A stretch of 64,000 nucleotides of DNA from an uncultured bacterium (GTDB lineage Bacteria; Verrucomicrobiota; Kiritimatiellia; CAIKKV01; CAIJXV01), in contig CAIJXV010000020.1 in the NCBI GenBank assembly GCA_903824675.1, positions 47,293-111,292 on the forward strand, given 5' to 3'. How positions within the stretch are numbered: the first letter of the stretch is position 1; every line of letters starts with the position of its first letter. This document shows, piece by piece, positions 34,369 through 43,104 of the stretch. The notes under the pieces are model-generated. The model was given only the letters and a program-made list of their open reading frames with translations, did no database searches and was not told the origin of the DNA. A program made the position numbers and the translations under genes.

Positions 34369-37300
34369 ATGCTCGATCCCGTCTCCAAAAAAATCGATTT
34401 CCCCGCCGGCGAACGCGAGATCCTCGCCTTCTGGGAAGTGGACAAGATTTTCGAACAATCCCTGAAACAACGGGCGGGCGCCCCTGAATTTATTTTTTAT
34501 GATGGTCCGCCCTTCGCCACCGGCCTGCCCCACTACGGACATCTGCTCGCCGGAACCCTTAAAGATATCGTCCCGCGATACCAAACCATGCGCGGCCATT
34601 TTGTCGACCGCCGCTTCGGCTGGGACTGTCATGGTCTGCCGGTCGAGTATGAGGTCGAGCAGGACCTCAAGATCAGCGGCAAACGCGATATCGAAAAACT
34701 CGGCATCGATGTTTTCAACGAACGCTGCCGCAGCATCGTCCTGCGCTATACCCGCGAATGGCGTGAAGTGGTCACCCGCATGGGCCGCTGGGTCGATTTC
34801 GACCGCGACTACAAAACCATGGACCCCGATTTCATGGAATCCATTTGGTGGGTCTTTAAAACGCTGTGGGATAAAAATTTGATCTACGAAGGCAATAAGA
34901 TCCTCCCTTATTGTCCCCGCTGCTCCACGCCCCTCTCCAATTTCGAAACCAACCAGGGCTACCTCGACGTCCAGGATCCCGCCATCACCATCCGGTTTGC
35001 GATCCAAGGTCAGCCCCGCACCTGGATCCTCGCCTGGACCACCACCCCCTGGACGCTCCCCTCCAACATGGCCCTCGCGGTCGGCCCGGAGATCGACTAT
35101 GTCCGCATCCGCGATGGAGAGGACACCTACCTGATCGCCCAGTCGCGGCTCCCGGTTTATTACAAGAAACCCGAGCAATACACCGTCCTCGAAACCCTGC
35201 CCGGCCGCGCACTCGAAGGCCTGACCTACGAGCCGCTCTTCCCCTATTTCGCCCACGAACGCGCCAATGGCGCGTTCCGCGTGATTGCCGCAGACTTCGT
35301 TTCAACGGAAGACGGCACCGGCATCGTTCACATCGCCCCCGGCTTCGGCGAGGATGATGCCCGCGTTGCGCACATCCGCAAAATTCCTTCCGTTTGCCCC
35401 ATCGATGAGGAAGGTCGCTTCACTGACGCCGTCCCGGATTATGTCGGACGCGAAGTCAAAGAAACCGACCCGGACATTATTCGCCGCCTCAAGCAGGAAG
35501 GACGTCTGGTTCATCAATCCACGATCCTGCACAGTTACCCCCATTGCTGGCGGTGCGACAAACCCCTGATCTACCGCGCCATCTCCACTTGGTTCGTCCG
35601 CGTGGAATCGTTCCGCGACCGGATCAGCGAACTCAATAAGGATTTGCATTGGGTCCCCGACCATCTCCGCGACGGCCGTTTCGGCAAATGGCTTGAACAA
35701 GCCCGCGACTGGGCCATCTCGCGCAACCGCTATTGGGGCACCCCCCTGCCCATCTGGCGCAGTGAAGACGGCTCCGAAATCGTCTGCATCGGATCCCGGG
35801 CCGAACTCGAAAAGCGCTCCGGGAAGCCCATCAGCGACCTGCACAAACACTTCGTCGACCCCGTCACCATCCCCTCCGCCACCGGGAAAGGCGTCCTGAC
35901 GCGCGTCCCCGAAGTCCTCGACTGCTGGTTTGAAAGCGGCGCCATGCCTTACGCCCAGGCCCATTACCCCTTCGAAAACCGCGCCCATTTCGAATCGCAT
36001 TTCCCCGCCGATTTCATCGCCGAAGGACTCGACCAGACCCGCGGTTGGTTCTATACCCTCATGGTCCTCTCCACCGCCCTCTTCGATCGCCCGGCCTTCC
36101 GCAATGTCGTCGTCAATGGACTCGTCCTCGCCGCCGACGGTCGCAAGATGAGCAAGCGGCTGAAAAATTATCCCGACCCCAAGTACATGCTGGAAACCTA
36201 TGGAGCCGACGCTCTCCGGCTCTACCTGATGAATTCACCCGTGGTCCGCGCCGAGGATTTGCGCTTCTCCGAGGATGGCGTCCAGCAAAGCATGCGTCAC
36301 CTCCTGATCCCGCTCTGGAATGCCTATTCCTTCTTCGTCACCTACGCCCGGATCGACCACTGGACCCCCGCGCAGATTCCGATCCAAGCCAGCCCTAATC
36401 AGCTCGACCGTTGGATTCTCAGCTCCCTCGAAACCCTGGCCGCCGAAGTCGTCGCGGCCATGGATAGCTATGATCTCCAGCGCGCCGTCCGGCCGTTCGT
36501 CAGGTTCATCGAAGACCTGACCAACTGGTATATCCGGCGAAGCCGCCGGCGCTTCTGGAAGTCGCAAAACGACGACGACAAACTGCACGCCTTCGCCACG
36601 CTCTACCAGACGTTGCTGGAACTCACCCGCATCGCGGCCCCGTTCCTTCCCTTTATCAGCGAAATCATCTACCGCAACCTGCGGACGGAAAACCTGCCCT
36701 CGTCGGTCCATTTGTGCGATTTCCCCACCGGCGACGCCACGCGGCGGGATCTCGCGCTCGAAGACCAGATGCGCGACATCATGACCCTCGTCGAGTTGGG
36801 CCGTACCCTTCGGTCAGAACACAACCTCAAGGTCCGCCAACCGCTCGCCGCCATGCATATCGTCGTGCGTGACCCCGCACGACGGGCCCGGGTCGCCGCC
36901 CTGCAGGACATCATCCTGGATGAACTCAACGTCAAGCAAGCCCTCCTGACCGGCCAGGCGTCCGGCCTCGCTCATTTCCGGGCCAAGGCTAATTTCAGCC
37001 GACTCGGTCCCAAATTGGGACCCCAAGTCAAAAAAGCCGCCGCCCTGATCGCCGGTCTGCCCGCCGAATCGCTCGAGTTGCTGGCCTCCGGTCAATCCGT
37101 CCCCCTCGTCTGCGGAGATCAAACCATTGAGCTCCAGCCGGCGGATGTCCTCATCGATTACACGCCCCAAACCGGCCTCGTCGTCGCATCCCAAGGCGAC
37201 CTGCTCGTCGGCCTCACCACCCAACTCAATCCCGAACTCATCCGGGAAGGACTGGCGCGGGAATTCGTCAACAAAGTCCAGAACATGCGCAAATCCGCCG

Positions 37301-37509
37301 ACTTTGAAGTCACCCAGCGGATCCGTATCCAGTTCTCCGGCGACGCCGAAATCGCCGCCGCCGTAGCGGAATACGCCGCCTATGTCGCCACCGAAACCCT
37401 GGCGCTCGAATGTTCTGCCGCCCCTGCCCCGCTGGAAGGCGCCACCGAGTGGGACCTGAACGACCATCTCTGCGCCATCCTGATCAATCCTGTCGCCGGA
37501 GACCGCTAA
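34369..37509 (+). CDS. ileS: Isoleucyl-tRNA synthetase, eukaryote/archaea-like type
   Basis: A 1046-residue class I synthetase that charges tRNA-Ile and edits valine. The signature HYGH lies at about residue 55 within FYDGPPFATGLPHYGHLLAG, and KMSKR at about 593. The wording WDCHGLPVEYEVEQDLKI and LPYCPRCSTPLSNFE is that of the longer eukaryote/archaea-like form, which is also found in some bacteria and is usually less sensitive to mupirocin. The editing domain lies between. I chose ATG 34369, because the upstream open frame covers trpR in another frame. The C-terminal end lacks the bacterial zinc finger. Confidence 0.95.
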   Translation: MLDPVSKKIDFPAGEREILAFWEVDKIFEQSLKQRAGAPEFIFYDGPPFATGLPHYGHLLAGTLKDIVPRYQTMRGHFVDRRFGWDCHGLPVEYEVEQDLKISGKRDIEKLGIDVFNERCRSIVLRYTREWREVVTRMGRWVDFDRDYKTMDPDFMESIWWVFKTLWDKNLIYEGNKILPYCPRCSTPLSNFETNQGYLDVQDPAITIRFAIQGQPRTWILAWTTTPWTLPSNMALAVGPEIDYVRIRDGEDTYLIAQSRLPVYYKKPEQYTVLETLPGRALEGLTYEPLFPYFAHERANGAFRVIAADFVSTEDGTGIVHIAPGFGEDDARVAHIRKIPSVCPIDEEGRFTDAVPDYVGREVKETDPDIIRRLKQEGRLVHQSTILHSYPHCWRCDKPLIYRAISTWFVRVESFRDRISELNKDLHWVPDHLRDGRFGKWLEQARDWAISRNRYWGTPLPIWRSEDGSEIVCIGSRAELEKRSGKPISDLHKHFVDPVTIPSATGKGVLTRVPEVLDCWFESGAMPYAQAHYPFENRAHFESHFPADFIAEGLDQTRGWFYTLMVLSTALFDRPAFRNVVVNGLVLAADGRKMSKRLKNYPDPKYMLETYGADALRLYLMNSPVVRAEDLRFSEDGVQQSMRHLLIPLWNAYSFFVTYARIDHWTPAQIPIQASPNQLDRWILSSLETLAAEVVAAMDSYDLQRAVRPFVRFIEDLTNWYIRRSRRRFWKSQNDDDKLHAFATLYQTLLELTRIAAPFLPFISEIIYRNLRTENLPSSVHLCDFPTGDATRRDLALEDQMRDIMTLVELGRTLRSEHNLKVRQPLAAMHIVVRDPARRARVAALQDIILDELNVKQALLTGQASGLAHFRAKANFSRLGPKLGPQVKKAAALIAGLPAESLELLASGQSVPLVCGDQTIELQPADVLIDYTPQTGLVVASQGDLLVGLTTQLNPELIREGLAREFVNKVQNMRKSADFEVTQRIRIQFSGDAEIAAAVAEYAAYVATETLALECSAAPAPLEGATEWDLNDHLCAILINPVAGDR

Positions 37510-37517
37510 GTTCGATT

Positions 37518-37545
37518 ATTTCCGGGACCCGCCCGCCCCGGAAAT
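37518..37545 (+). terminator. Hairpin between ileS and the URO-D gene
   Basis: ATTTCCGGG (37518-37526) pairs perfectly with CCCGGAAAT (37537-37545) around a ten-base loop. No T run follows, so this may be a weak or factor-assisted terminator, an mRNA-stabilising structure, or a block on the AAAGG ribosome site next to it. Confidence 0.5.
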
Positions 37546-37555
37546 AAAGGATACC

Positions 37556-38485
37556 ATGACCGGTAAAGAACGAGTTTTGAAAGCCCTGCGGTTCGAGGAA
37601 ACCGACCGACCGCCGCATTTTGAAATCATGTTCGAACTCGAGTACGAGGCCTTCGGCCTCCGTTTCCCGGATCGCAATTCCTGGGCCGGTTGCACCCCGG
37701 CACAAAAGGAGCGAAAAATTGCAGAGTGCATGGAAATCTATGCCCGGATCATCGAAAAATACCACTGGGATGCGCTGGCCGTCTATTGGCCCTGGTCCGA
37801 TCCCGACGGGGTCCGGGCGGCAAACCGGACCTTTGGCGACGAGATTCTGATCGGCAGCATTGTCGGCGGGAGCACCCTGTCCATCGAAGGAACGTCTGAC
37901 TGGGATCAGTTCGCCGTGGATTTGATCGAGCATCCGGAACGCATCCATGCGCTCGCCCGGGAACGGACCGAACAGGCGATCATCCAATTCGATCCACTCA
38001 TCGACGCCGGAGCCGAGTTTATTCATATCGTCAACGATGTGGCCTTCAACAGCGGCCCTTTTATCTCGCCGGCCCAATTCCATGAGTTTGTAACCCCTTA
38101 TTTGGCCCGGCAAGTCGCCCACATTCGCAAGCGGGGGGCGATCCCGTTTGTGCATTCGGACGGCAATATCATGCCGATTCTCGACGACTACCTGTCGCTC
38201 GGGGCCGCCTGTTTCCAATCGGTCGACCCCATGGCCGGAATGGATATCGCCGAAGTCAAACGGTGCTGTCACGGAAAAATGGCCTTGATGGGCAACGTGC
38301 AATGCAACCTGATGCAGGAGGGCCCCCGCGAAGCCATCCGCCAGTCAGCCCTCTATTGCCTGACCCATGCCTCGCCGGGCGGGGGCTATATTTTCAGCAC
38401 GTCCAACACCATCTTTCCCGGCATGCCACTCGAAAACTACGAATACATGCTTTCGGTCTTCAAGGAATTCCAATCTCTCAATTAA
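37556..38485 (+). CDS. Uroporphyrinogen decarboxylase-family protein
   Basis: A 309-residue TIM-barrel protein, shorter than HemE (about 350). It begins MTGKERVLKALRFEETDRPP, as in many URO-D-like methyltransferases of PVC and clostridial genomes, and has HSDGNIMPILDDYLSLGAACFQSVDPMAGMDI, the segment that supplies metal or substrate contacts. The C-terminal NTIFPGMPLENY is typical of the group. HemE catalytic residues are not obvious, so corrinoid methyl transfer or another sugar-linked role is more plausible. It is the first gene of a plus-strand block leading into the heparinase-like gene eight bases on. Confidence 0.8.
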   Translation: MTGKERVLKALRFEETDRPPHFEIMFELEYEAFGLRFPDRNSWAGCTPAQKERKIAECMEIYARIIEKYHWDALAVYWPWSDPDGVRAANRTFGDEILIGSIVGGSTLSIEGTSDWDQFAVDLIEHPERIHALARERTEQAIIQFDPLIDAGAEFIHIVNDVAFNSGPFISPAQFHEFVTPYLARQVAHIRKRGAIPFVHSDGNIMPILDDYLSLGAACFQSVDPMAGMDIAEVKRCCHGKMALMGNVQCNLMQEGPREAIRQSALYCLTHASPGGGYIFSTSNTIFPGMPLENYEYMLSVFKEFQSLN

Positions 38486-38493
38486 AGGTCGCC

Positions 38494-40671
38494 ATGTACG
38501 CGGATCTCATTAAACCCAAAGCTTATCCCGATCTGCTCCAGAAACCGGATTACGATCCCTGCCACCTCATCCCCACCCCCTTCCCCCCCCATCCGCGGGT
38601 CCTGGCCACCGCCGCTCAATTGGATCGGACCATCCGGAGCATTGGAAAGGGCGGGCTTCCCCGCCGCATGTTCGACGCCCTGGCGAAAGCCTGTCCAACC
38701 CAGGTTCCTCCGCTTCCCCAAAACAGCGCCGAACATTCCACCTTCTGGGCCCACCGCGCCCTCGCCACCGCCCTCTATCACCGTCTCGGGGGACCCCGCG
38801 CCCAACGCACGCTCGCCATCGCCGCGCTCCGGCGTTGCGTCGCCGCCTTCTCCCAAATCAAGGACGGGTTTTTCAGCGAACCCGAAATGCTGCGGTGGGC
38901 CGCATCCGCCTTCGATTTGCTCATGGAAAAAGGATTGCCCGCCCCGATCGAAGCTGAAATCCGGGAAGGGTTTTACTCGGTGGCCGCCCTCCTGAAACGC
39001 TGTACGCACAGCACGTGCAACAACCACAACAACTTCAATATCTCGAGCCGCCTGGCGATGGCCTCCGCCCTCGGGGATACCCGGTGGTTCCACGACGCCC
39101 TCTATGGTCTCGATGAAGCCGGGCAATGGCGCTACGGCCTGATCCATGCCCTCCGGCACGATATCCTGGATGACGGCATGCAGTGGGAGGGAACCCACGG
39201 CTATCACATGCTCGTCCTCACGGCCATCGCCGAGTGCGCCACCCTCCTTGAAAATGTGGGGATCGATATCTGGCACCGTTCGTTCCCCTCCGCGTATCAG
39301 GACGACGGCTTTGATCAGCACCGGGGTTGGGGCCGGCCCGGTAATCAAAAAAATCTCCAGGCCGCCTTTGATGCCTTCTTTTTCCAGGCCTTTCCCAATG
39401 GCAGTTACACGCTCCTCCACGACGAGGTGCTCGGCAATATCCACGGTGCCTGGGTCTGGTGGCCCCTCTTCAAGAAGGCCTTTGAAGTCTACCGCGACCC
39501 GAAATACGCCTGGCTGCTCAACCGCATGGAAACTCACTATCCGGACAACTCCCCCGATCCCCGCCCCCGCTGGCTCGCCCTCAGCCGATCCCTCTTCGAT
39601 TTTGTCCGGCTTGATTTCAGCCCCCTCCCCAAAGGACACTTTTCCTTCAGCGACCCGGCCCACTGGAGTGCCGAAGGCCGCCACGAGCAGGGATGCTCCC
39701 TCTTCCCGGTCCACGGCTCCGCCCTCCTCCGGGCTCAGCCCGACTCGGAACAATCGCCGGCCGCCTACCTTTATTGGGGCCCCCATTGGGCGGGCCATCG
39801 CGGACCCGCCGCCCTCCACCTGGAGATCCAGGCCGATGGACAGCGCCTCACCACCGCCCCCCATCTCCCCAAAAACGCCTACGATATTCCCAACTACCTG
39901 ACGTGGAACCGGACCACCATCGCCCATAACACCGTGACCGTCGACGGAAAGCCGATGTTCCCTTTCGATTTCGAAACCCAGTCCATCTGGGAAACCGACA
40001 CCTGGCGCGACCATACCTCCGACAGCGAATTGATCTCCTTTCAGCCGGAAAAAACTTTTAAAGCGATCCGGGTCGCCAACCGCCAGGTCTATCCCGGGGT
40101 GGTTCTGGACCGCTCCGTGCTCATGACCCGGAATTACCTGATCGATCTCTTCCGGGTTTCATCTGATGAGCCACACCAGTACGATTGGGCACAGCATATC
40201 TTGGGAACCTGGGCGCACCCCGCCTCCGGAAAACCCTGCACGCTCGGGGACCAACGCGGCTATCGCCATTTCATCCGGGCCCAAACCCTCTCCTTTACCC
40301 CCGGCTGGCAAGCCCTCGAGTGGACTCGACTGGGAAGATCCCATAGGCTCCACCTATTCCTGCCGTCCACGCATCAGTGGATCAGCGCCCACACCCCCGT
40401 GCCTGACGATTTGACTCCGATCGGCGAAGGGGAAAAACCCCAGCCGCGGACAACCCTGATTCACCGGGCCCGGGAGAAGTCCACCTTCTTTCTAGCCGTC
40501 TGGAATTTCACCCCCCGTCGCCCGCTCCAACTCAAGACACCCCGGATCAGTCCCGCCGGACTCCAGTTGGATCTGGCCGGAACCCGGGGTGACGACACCC
40601 GTTGGTTTTTCCCCCTTGTTGGGCCGATGGTCCGAATTGCGCCGCACCCCCTACCCCGGAATAAAACATGA
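38494..40671 (+). CDS. Heparinase II/III-like polysaccharide lyase
   Basis: A 725-residue protein of the alginate/heparinase-type lyase superfamily. The N-terminal (alpha/alpha) barrel includes CNNHNNFNISSRLAMASALG and WEGTHGYHMLVLTAIAE with the His/Tyr positions used in beta-elimination. The C-terminal beta-sandwich carries WNRTTIAHNTVTVDGKPM, close to the family AHNTVxVDG motif. Such enzymes cleave uronic-acid-containing glycans. No signal peptide is visible at ATG 38494, so it would act on imported oligosaccharides. The longer open frame overlaps the URO-D gene in another frame. It overlaps the ferritin-like gene by four bases. Confidence 0.85.
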   Translation: MYADLIKPKAYPDLLQKPDYDPCHLIPTPFPPHPRVLATAAQLDRTIRSIGKGGLPRRMFDALAKACPTQVPPLPQNSAEHSTFWAHRALATALYHRLGGPRAQRTLAIAALRRCVAAFSQIKDGFFSEPEMLRWAASAFDLLMEKGLPAPIEAEIREGFYSVAALLKRCTHSTCNNHNNFNISSRLAMASALGDTRWFHDALYGLDEAGQWRYGLIHALRHDILDDGMQWEGTHGYHMLVLTAIAECATLLENVGIDIWHRSFPSAYQDDGFDQHRGWGRPGNQKNLQAAFDAFFFQAFPNGSYTLLHDEVLGNIHGAWVWWPLFKKAFEVYRDPKYAWLLNRMETHYPDNSPDPRPRWLALSRSLFDFVRLDFSPLPKGHFSFSDPAHWSAEGRHEQGCSLFPVHGSALLRAQPDSEQSPAAYLYWGPHWAGHRGPAALHLEIQADGQRLTTAPHLPKNAYDIPNYLTWNRTTIAHNTVTVDGKPMFPFDFETQSIWETDTWRDHTSDSELISFQPEKTFKAIRVANRQVYPGVVLDRSVLMTRNYLIDLFRVSSDEPHQYDWAQHILGTWAHPASGKPCTLGDQRGYRHFIRAQTLSFTPGWQALEWTRLGRSHRLHLFLPSTHQWISAHTPVPDDLTPIGEGEKPQPRTTLIHRAREKSTFFLAVWNFTPRRPLQLKTPRISPAGLQLDLAGTRGDDTRWFFPLVGPMVRIAPHPLPRNKT

Positions 40672-41432
40672 GCCCCTCCAAAGCCAAACCGGTCCGCCCC
40701 GAGGACATCGCCGATGCCATCTCCATCGCCCTGCTCATCGAGGAAAAGGCCGGCCAGATCTACCATGAACTCGCCTTGAAAAACGACCCCGGCCCCTGGC
40801 GCGAGTTCTGGCAATCGCTGGCCGTCGACGAGGCCTATCATTACCACTTATGGAAAGAAGTCCACCAGAAGGCCATTCAGGGCACCCTGCGCCATTTCAT
40901 TGAGGATGCCGCGGCCCTTTCCGCCGACCTCCAGAAAGTCGCCCAAACCGCCGACGATCTGATCCACAAAAAAGAGTTGCCGTCCGACCCCGGCAATGGA
41001 CTGCTGATGGCGTCAGGCTTGGAAATGCTCATGGTCAATCCGGCCCTCGCTTTCCTGCTCAGCGAAGTTTCCCCCCGCAAGGATGGAGTGACAGCCGAGG
41101 ATCTCTATTCGCACCATCTCCATAAATTTTCCGACGCCTTCGGCCATCTCGCCACCACCCACCCCGAATTCCGCCTCATTGCCAAAATGATCGACTCCAA
41201 CTGGCACAACAACCGGTATATCGCCCGGCAGTTGGACCAGATCCGGATCTTGCGCGGCTTGATTCCCATCTGTTCCGGCTGCAAAAAAATCCGGAATGAC
41301 GAAGGTTTCTGGGAGCAGGTCGAATCCTATTTCGACACTGCATTGAAAGCCCAGTTCACCCATTCCCTGTGCCCGGATTGCATCGCCCGGCTTTATCCGG
41401 ATTACAAACCATTTCCCGATTCGGAAACTTAA
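40668..41432 (+). CDS. Ferritin-like protein fused to a Cys4 C-terminal module
   Basis: A 254-residue protein joining two parts. Residues 1-180 look like a four-helix ferritin/rubrerythrin-type domain: LLIEEKAGQIYHELAL and DEAYHYHLWKEV give the Glu and Glu-x-x-His positions of one half, and the second half holds LYSHHLHKFSDAF. Residues 200-248 form the module LRGLIPICSGCKKIRNDEGF, WEQVESYF, then HSLCPDCIARLYPDY, which is usually found at the end of histidine kinases and response-regulator proteins. The four Cys may bind Zn or Fe. No sensor domain is present. The start overlaps the lyase stop (ATGA). Confidence 0.72.
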   Translation: MSPSKAKPVRPEDIADAISIALLIEEKAGQIYHELALKNDPGPWREFWQSLAVDEAYHYHLWKEVHQKAIQGTLRHFIEDAAALSADLQKVAQTADDLIHKKELPSDPGNGLLMASGLEMLMVNPALAFLLSEVSPRKDGVTAEDLYSHHLHKFSDAFGHLATTHPEFRLIAKMIDSNWHNNRYIARQLDQIRILRGLIPICSGCKKIRNDEGFWEQVESYFDTALKAQFTHSLCPDCIARLYPDYKPFPDSET

Positions 41433-41477
41433 GCCTCTTTACGCATACCCTCAAAACCCCAAATCCAAGGGACCGAT

Positions 41478-42818
41478 ATGAAAACCACCCGATCCAAAAC
41501 AAAAACCAAACGCCAGTACGCCATCGTCGGCCTGGGCGGACGATCGTTCATGTTCACCCATGCCCTGCTGAAGGACTACAAAGACCGGGCCTGCCTCGCC
41601 GCCCTCTGCGACATCAACCAGACCCGTATGAATTTCTGGAACCAGAAATTCGCCACGGACCTCAAGGTGCCCCAGCCCATTCCCACCTACCGGCCCGATC
41701 AATTTGACGCCATGATCCGCAAACACAAGATCGACACCGTCATCGTCACTTCGATGGACCGCACCCATCATCGGTACATCATCCGCGCCATGGAGCTGGG
41801 ATGCGATGTGATCACCGAAAAGCCGATGACCATCGATGCCCCCCGCTGTCAGGCCATCCTGGACGCCCAGAAGGCCACCGGCCGGGAAATCCGGGTGTCC
41901 TTCAATTATCGTTATGCTCCGCACAATCTCAAACTTCGCGAATTGATTAGTCAGGGCGTTATCGGCCGGGTTCTCTCGATCCATTTCGAATGGCTCCTCG
42001 ACACCCATCACGGCGCCGACTATTTCCGACGCTGGCACCGGGACAAAAACAACTCCGGGGGACTCATGGTCCACAAAGCCACCCACCATTTCGACCTCGT
42101 CAACTGGTGGATTCAATCCCTCCCGGAAACGGTCTTCGCCTTCGGCAAGCTGGGTTTCTACGGGCGGGAAAATGCCGAGGAACGCGGACAACTCAAGTTC
42201 TACGACCGGTGCCATGAAAATCCCCTGGCCCAAAACGATCCGTGGGCCATCCAGATGGATAAAAGCGAGTACCTGAAAGGGCTCTATCTCAATGCCGAAC
42301 ACGAGGATGGCTATCTCCGCGACCAAAGCGTTTTTGGCCACAACATCAGCATCGAAGACGATATGGCCGTCTTGGTCCGTTATCACTCCCAGGCCCTGAT
42401 GACCTATCACCTGACCACCTATTCCCCCTGGGAAGGGTATCGGATCGCCTTTAACGGAACCGAAGGCCGGCTGGAATTCAACCTGGAAGAAAAAAGCTAT
42501 GTCAGCGGGTCGGACCAGGATTTCAACCTGCCCGACCGGCGGGATACCGAGTCCATTGAAATGGACAATAAACCCGTCTGTCTCCTTCGTCGGCAGTGGT
42601 GCAAGCCGGTTAAAGTGGCCATTCCCCAGGGCCAGGGGGGACATGGGGGCGGCGACGAACGCCTGTGCGCCGATCTCTTCGGCGATCCCCAGCCGGATCC
42701 CTTCGGGTTACGCGCCAACCAGATTGACGGCGCCCGATCCATTCTCACCGGGGTTGCCGCCAATCAATCCTTCCGGACCGGCCTGCCGGTGCGGATCGAC
42801 GATCTGGTGAAATTCTGA
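41478..42818 (+). CDS. Gfo/Idh/MocA family oxidoreductase
   Basis: A 446-residue NAD(P)-dependent enzyme. The Rossmann motif AIVGLGGRSFMFTH is near the N-terminus and EKPMT is at about residue 116. The long catalytic domain has HKATHHFDLVNWW, which supplies the active-site His/Asp, and an extended C-terminus. It probably oxidises or reduces a sugar or uronic-acid product of the neighbouring lyase. AAGGGA precedes the ATG. It follows the ferritin-like gene by 45 bases and precedes the VOR operon by 46 bases. Confidence 0.88.
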   Translation: MKTTRSKTKTKRQYAIVGLGGRSFMFTHALLKDYKDRACLAALCDINQTRMNFWNQKFATDLKVPQPIPTYRPDQFDAMIRKHKIDTVIVTSMDRTHHRYIIRAMELGCDVITEKPMTIDAPRCQAILDAQKATGREIRVSFNYRYAPHNLKLRELISQGVIGRVLSIHFEWLLDTHHGADYFRRWHRDKNNSGGLMVHKATHHFDLVNWWIQSLPETVFAFGKLGFYGRENAEERGQLKFYDRCHENPLAQNDPWAIQMDKSEYLKGLYLNAEHEDGYLRDQSVFGHNISIEDDMAVLVRYHSQALMTYHLTTYSPWEGYRIAFNGTEGRLEFNLEEKSYVSGSDQDFNLPDRRDTESIEMDNKPVCLLRRQWCKPVKVAIPQGQGGHGGGDERLCADLFGDPQPDPFGLRANQIDGARSILTGVAANQSFRTGLPVRIDDLVKF

Positions 42819-42864
42819 TTGGAGATTCGCCGGTTTTAGGCTATATTCGTATCTCTTTTCCGGG

Positions 42865-43104
42865 GTGAAGAGTCTTTCGGGAATCGATGTGAAATATCAT
42901 TTAAAAATCGACCGGGAACGATGCAAAGGCTGTGAACTTTGCCTCGCCGTTTGCCCCAAAAAGGTCCTGGGGTTCTCAGAGGCCCTCAACTCGCGCGGCT
43001 CTCATTGGGCTGTGGTCATCTCCCCAGAGGCCTGTATTGGCTGTCTGCAATGCGCCGATATCTGCCCCGAGGCCGCCATCGAAATCGAGCAGGAAACAGA
43101 ATAG
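42865..43104 (+). CDS. 2[4Fe-4S] ferredoxin subunit of a 2-oxoacid oxidoreductase
   Basis: A small ferredoxin of up to 79 residues with two cluster motifs, CKGCELCLAVCPK and CIGCLQCADICPE, as in the delta subunit of VOR/KOR complexes. It hands electrons to or from the catalytic subunits encoded directly downstream; the next gene starts at the base after its stop. The start is uncertain: GTG at 42865 or GTG at 42889. Cytoplasmic. Confidence 0.9.
   Translation: MKSLSGIDVKYHLKIDRERCKGCELCLAVCPKKVLGFSEALNSRGSHWAVVISPEACIGCLQCADICPEAAIEIEQETE

Noticed and set aside
38482..40014. 510-residue minus-strand open frame opposite the lyase gene
   Set aside because: Gly/Glu-rich antisense translation without any family motif.
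41451..42644. 397-residue minus-strand open frame opposite the oxidoreductase gene
   Set aside because: Antisense of a Gfo/Idh/MocA gene with complete motifs; no own start site.
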